A stretch of DNA of 64,000 nt from Caprimulgus europaeus (Eukaryota; Chordata; Aves; Caprimulgiformes; Caprimulgidae), in assembly GCA_907165065.1 (NCBI GenBank), contig OU015526.1, forward strand, positions 67,975,723-68,039,722, read 5' to 3'. The notes beneath the pieces were generated by a model. It was not told where the DNA came from. It did not search any database and saw only the letters and a list, made by a program, of their open reading frames with translations. Made by a program: the position numbers and the translations under genes. How positions within the stretch are numbered: the first letter of the stretch is position 1; each line of letters begins with the position of its first letter. This document shows positions 61,643-64,000 of the stretch, one piece after another.

Positions 61643-62410
61643 CTCAGCCCGGATTGTTCATGTGTTTACTTCCCCCAGCCCGAGGATTTGCTATTTAGGT
61701 TCCTGTTGAAATGCAACTGAGCAGCCAAAGTACTTTGCGAACACGGTGCGGCATAAACACCAAAACTTTTCTCTAGAAGGAAAATACAATAAGCCGGCGG
61801 CTTTGCCTGTCTTTCCATGCCGGGGAGTGCGAGCGAGCGTGCCGTGTGTGCCCAGCGTGTGCTTCTGCTTGGATGTGCGTGTGCGAACGTGCGTGTGAAC
61901 GGGCGTGGATGTGGATGTGCGTGCATGTGGAGGGGCGCGTGTGTTTCTCTTTATCCATGGGGAGAGAAGGCTTTTGGCAAAACCTCCGGAAATCTCATGG
62001 AATCTACTTTGAAATAATGGATTATAAAAAAGAAAAAGGAGGAAAGGAACTGGTGTGATATCTCCTGGAGTTTGCTACCCGAATATCGCTGCTGCTTAGT
62101 TTCTCGTGCTTCTTTTCGTGTGGGTGTTTGTTGGTTGTGTTGCTGGTGATAACCTTTTAGCACCTTCTCTCTTTATCCCCCCCCACCCCCCCTCTCTTTT
62201 AATGTTTTGGAGCTTCTCGAGAGGGATTGGCTGGGGGAAAAGAGAAACATTTGCTTGGGATCGCTGTTTCCCTGATACATGGTGGTGCCCCCTCCCCCCC
62301 CCCGCCTCAGTTCTCTAAAAAGTATCCCATCAGGACCCCGGAGGAGACTGTGTGCGTGTGAAGGGTAGGATTTAAAAAGTTCTTCCAAAATAGTGTGCAC
62401 GGGGAAGAGG
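61643..62410 (+). other. MAML3: MAML3 5' leader with many upstream ATGs
   Basis: The probable 5' UTR (the true start site is unknown). At least ten ATGs precede the coding start. One weak-context uORF spans 61817-62017 (66 codons, TTCCATGC). The nearest uATG (62279-62281) is in the same frame as MAML3 but meets TAG at 62366-62368, so it gives a 29-codon uORF ending 42 bases before the start codon. A GT-rich purine-pyrimidine alternating stretch lies at 61846-61945 and C-runs at 62178-62200 and 62290-62303. Confidence 0.65.
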
Positions 62411-62842
62411 ATGGGGGATTTTGCAGCCCCCGCTGCCGCCGCGAATGGCAGCAGTATCTGCATCAACAATAACCTGAACAGCAGCCTCGGCGGGGCCGGT
62501 ATCGGGGTTACCAGCACTCCCCACGGTCCTCCTGCCGCCGCTCCCGGTAACAATAACGCTAATAGCGGCGGCGGGATTCCCAAGCACAGCACGGTGGTGG
62601 AGCGGCTGAGGCAGCGCATCGAGGGCTGCCGGCGGCACCATGTCAACTGCGAGAGCAGGTACCAGCAAGCCCAGGCGGAGCAGCTGGAGCTGGAGCGCAG
62701 GGACACGGTGAGCCTGTATCAGCGGACCCTGGAGCAGAGGGCCAAAAAAACGGGCACCGGCAGCAAGCAGCAGCAGCAGAGCAAACAGCAGCAAGATGCC
62801 GAACCGGCCACGGCGGAGCAGAGGAACCACACGCTAATCATG
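62411..62842 (+). CDS. MAML3: Mastermind-like protein 3, first coding exon (residues 1-144)
   Basis: MAML3 is a nuclear co-activator. Its N-terminal helix binds the groove formed by the Notch intracellular domain and CSL/RBPJ and recruits p300 and the CDK8 module to Notch targets. The exon encodes MGDFAAPAAAANGSSICINN at the N-terminus, an almost exact match to mammalian MAML3. A Gly/Asn/Ala-rich linker follows (residues 21-56), then the MamL-1 Notch/CSL-binding region (about 57-116, including VVERLRQRIEGCRRHH at 62-77). Short Gln runs lie at 120-128. The exon ends NHTLIM|GTAAGG, a phase-0 donor at 62843. The start is fixed by an in-frame stop at 62366, and the context AGGATGG has A at -3 and G at +4. 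The linker is shorter than the human Gly/Ser-rich one. The remaining exons, roughly 85-90% of the protein, lie beyond the right edge. MAML1 and MAML2 differ clearly at the N-terminus. Confidence 0.97.
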
Positions 62843-64000
62843 GTAAGGGGACGCGAGCCGGCTTCGCTCCGAGTCTGTCGCCGGGACGAGCTGGAGGTCA
62901 CCCCCGGTGCTGTCCGGAGAGGGGACTGGGCTCGGCTCGACTTCGGCGGTGGCGGGACCGCGGACGAGTCGGGGGGCTGCCGGGCGGCTTCACAACTTCT
63001 CACGGGCAGGGGCGGGGAGGGAGCGGAGAAACTTCCCCCCCGCCCCCCGTCTCTCTCAGAAGGGAAGAGCTGCCCCGGGGGAAGGAAGGGGGAAGGAGCG
63101 GTGCCGGGCGTGCGCCGTGGGCTGCCGAAAGCCAGGGGAGGGTTTTGTGTGCCTGCGTGTTTCGCGACGGCTTTTCTGTGCGGGGGGCGGCCGTGCGTGG
63201 CCGTGGGGCTTTGCTGGCTGCCCGTTTAAATGCCGCCGCGGAGGGAGGTGGAAGTTAGCTCCGCAGGCTGGGGGAGCAGCAGTGGGTGGAAGAAAAGTTG
63301 GGCAGGTTTCTTGCCCCGGCGTTCAAGAGCCCGGCTCGGGCTGAATCGCTTCCTAAACTTTCCGTGGGTTTTAAGGAGCTTTGCGAGGAGCGGAGGGGGG
63401 GAAGGGGGCGGGGGCTGAGCCGGTAGGAGCGTAGCGGCAAGTAGGAAGCGGAGTTTCCCCGCTCCCAGCCTGCACCGATGATGAATAATAAAAGGCGGCG
63501 CGGGGGGAGCCGGGCCCCGCGCTCCGTCTCAGCCTTATTTATAGCGGGTCGTGGCCGCCAGCCGCTCCGGGGGTTGCGGCGGCTCAGCCTGTGCCTCTCG
63601 GCCGGTGGGGACAAGCGGGTGACTGTGCCGCGGGGGAAGAAAGCGCATGTGTGTCCTGCCGTGTGTCCCGGGCCAGGCCGTGCCGTGGGTGCCCGGTGCT
63701 CGAGGGCGGGCACGGGGCCGCTGGGTCTTTGCCGTCTGCCGGGCGCACAATGGGCGGCGGGGAGGAGGAAGGGGAGGTGCGATGGCAGCGTGTGGTTTAC
63801 AAGCCTCGCACGTCCCTCCCTCTCGCCCTCCCCTGCTGCGCGGGGAGGCGCGGCGGTGCGGGAGGGTCCAGCCGGGCGGCAGCTGCCGCCTGCCCCCGCC
63901 TGGGGCGGGAGGGGTCTCCGTGACAAAGCGGCGGGGAGGCGGCCGTCCCGGCGGCTCTTCCTTACCCCCGCCCCGCATGTGAAAGCAGGGAACGATGTGT
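62843..64000 (+). other. MAML3: MAML3 intron 1, 5' part, CpG-rich
   Basis: The intron starts with GTAAGG and continues past the window. The first 1.15 kb is part of the CpG island, and the frames in it (278 codons running on from the exon, 223 and 147 codons antisense) are GC noise. Opposed TATA-like elements are listed separately. Confidence 0.9.
63484..63544. promoter_or_regulatory. Convergent TATA-like elements in MAML3 intron 1
   Basis: On the - strand the complement of 63535-63544 reads CTATAAATAA, a strong TATA box. It is followed downstream by GC-rich sequence suitable for initiation near 63508. On the + strand AATAATAAAAGGCGG (63484-63498) is a weaker TATA-like element pointing towards the first. 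They stand out in a CpG island otherwise above about 70% GC. Confidence 0.35.

Larger units (their letters stand above)
60711..62842 (+). promoter_or_regulatory. MAML3: MAML3 CpG-island promoter region
   Basis: CpG density and GC content jump at about 60710, peak around 60880-61440, and stay high through the first coding exon into intron 1. No clear TATA box lies at a position that would explain the exon. The start site is probably dispersed, as usual for CpG-island promoters of developmental regulators. GC-box-like words and GGA/GGC triplet runs (61456-61486) are present. Large open frames here (332 codons at 60711-61709, 188 and 199 codons antisense) are made of Pro, Arg, Ala and Gly and reflect GC content. 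Confidence 0.8.

Noticed and set aside
60711..61709. 332-codon open frame upstream of MAML3
   Set aside because: It begins and ends in GC-rich promoter DNA, consists of Pro/Arg/Ala/Gly low complexity, overlaps equally long frames on the other strand and runs into the CTTT tract.
62393..63229. 278-codon reading of the MAML3 frame
   Set aside because: Only codons 62411-62842 are MAML3. After NHTLIM a GTAAGG donor follows and the homology stops, so the rest is intron. The first six codons precede the first ATG.
63255..63978. Long minus-strand frames in intron 1
   Set aside because: GC-driven chance frames with no domain, splice structure or recognisable product.
1..64000. tRNA, rRNA, CRISPR arrays or bacterial-type operons
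   Set aside because: None was seen by eye, and the sequence is vertebrate nuclear DNA. A tRNAscan or Rfam search would be needed to exclude small RNAs fully.

Overview
The window looks like nuclear DNA from a bird, probably a neoavian species. It carries many 5'-truncated CR1 LINE copies ending in the avian 8-bp tail (ATTCTGTG-type). It also has solo endogenous-retrovirus LTRs resembling the families abundant in neoavian genomes (zebra-finch TguLTR5-like, from memory). MIR-type SINE relics are sparse, and one vertebrate gene is recognisable with certainty. Most of the 64 kb is AT-rich and non-coding.

The anchor is the first coding exon of MAML3 (mastermind-like 3, a Notch co-activator) on the + strand at 62411-62842. 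It ends in a clear splice donor, and intron 1 runs off the right edge. The exon lies in a CpG island from about 60.7 kb to the window end. Its 5' leader has many upstream ATGs, a CTTT/poly-T tract that looks like a strong 3' splice site, and a GT-rich alternating stretch. Convergent TATA-like elements lie in the first kilobase of the intron.

Region by region: 0-8.7 kb holds two minus-strand CR1 fragments, one plus-strand CR1, candidate exons of an unrecognised plus-strand transcript, and polyadenylation motifs on both strands near the left edge. From 8.7 to 24.8 kb there are three LTRs, old MIR-like relics, a G-quadruplex-type run and a long pure AGGAG array. From 25 to 34 kb there are three younger CR1 copies and a decayed CR1/L3 fragment. 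At 34.6-35.5 kb there is a second, isolated CpG island with good splice donors facing both ways, probably a bidirectional promoter. From 35 to 60 kb the content is old and young CR1 fragments, one LTR, a heavily decayed plus-strand CR1/L3 ORF2 at about 52.4-54.1 kb, simple repeats and two exon-like segments (43346-43372 and 49611-49731).

In human, MAML3 and SCOC are neighbours transcribed away from each other, so the 34.6-35.5 kb island could be the SCOC promoter or the start of a long non-coding or alternative MAML3 transcript. I found no SCOC coding exon, so this stays inference. The most interesting untested idea is that plus-strand transcription from the distal island, perhaps through the exon at 49.6 kb, splices into the strong acceptor just upstream of the MAML3 start codon. 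Apart from MAML3, no protein-coding gene could be recognised.
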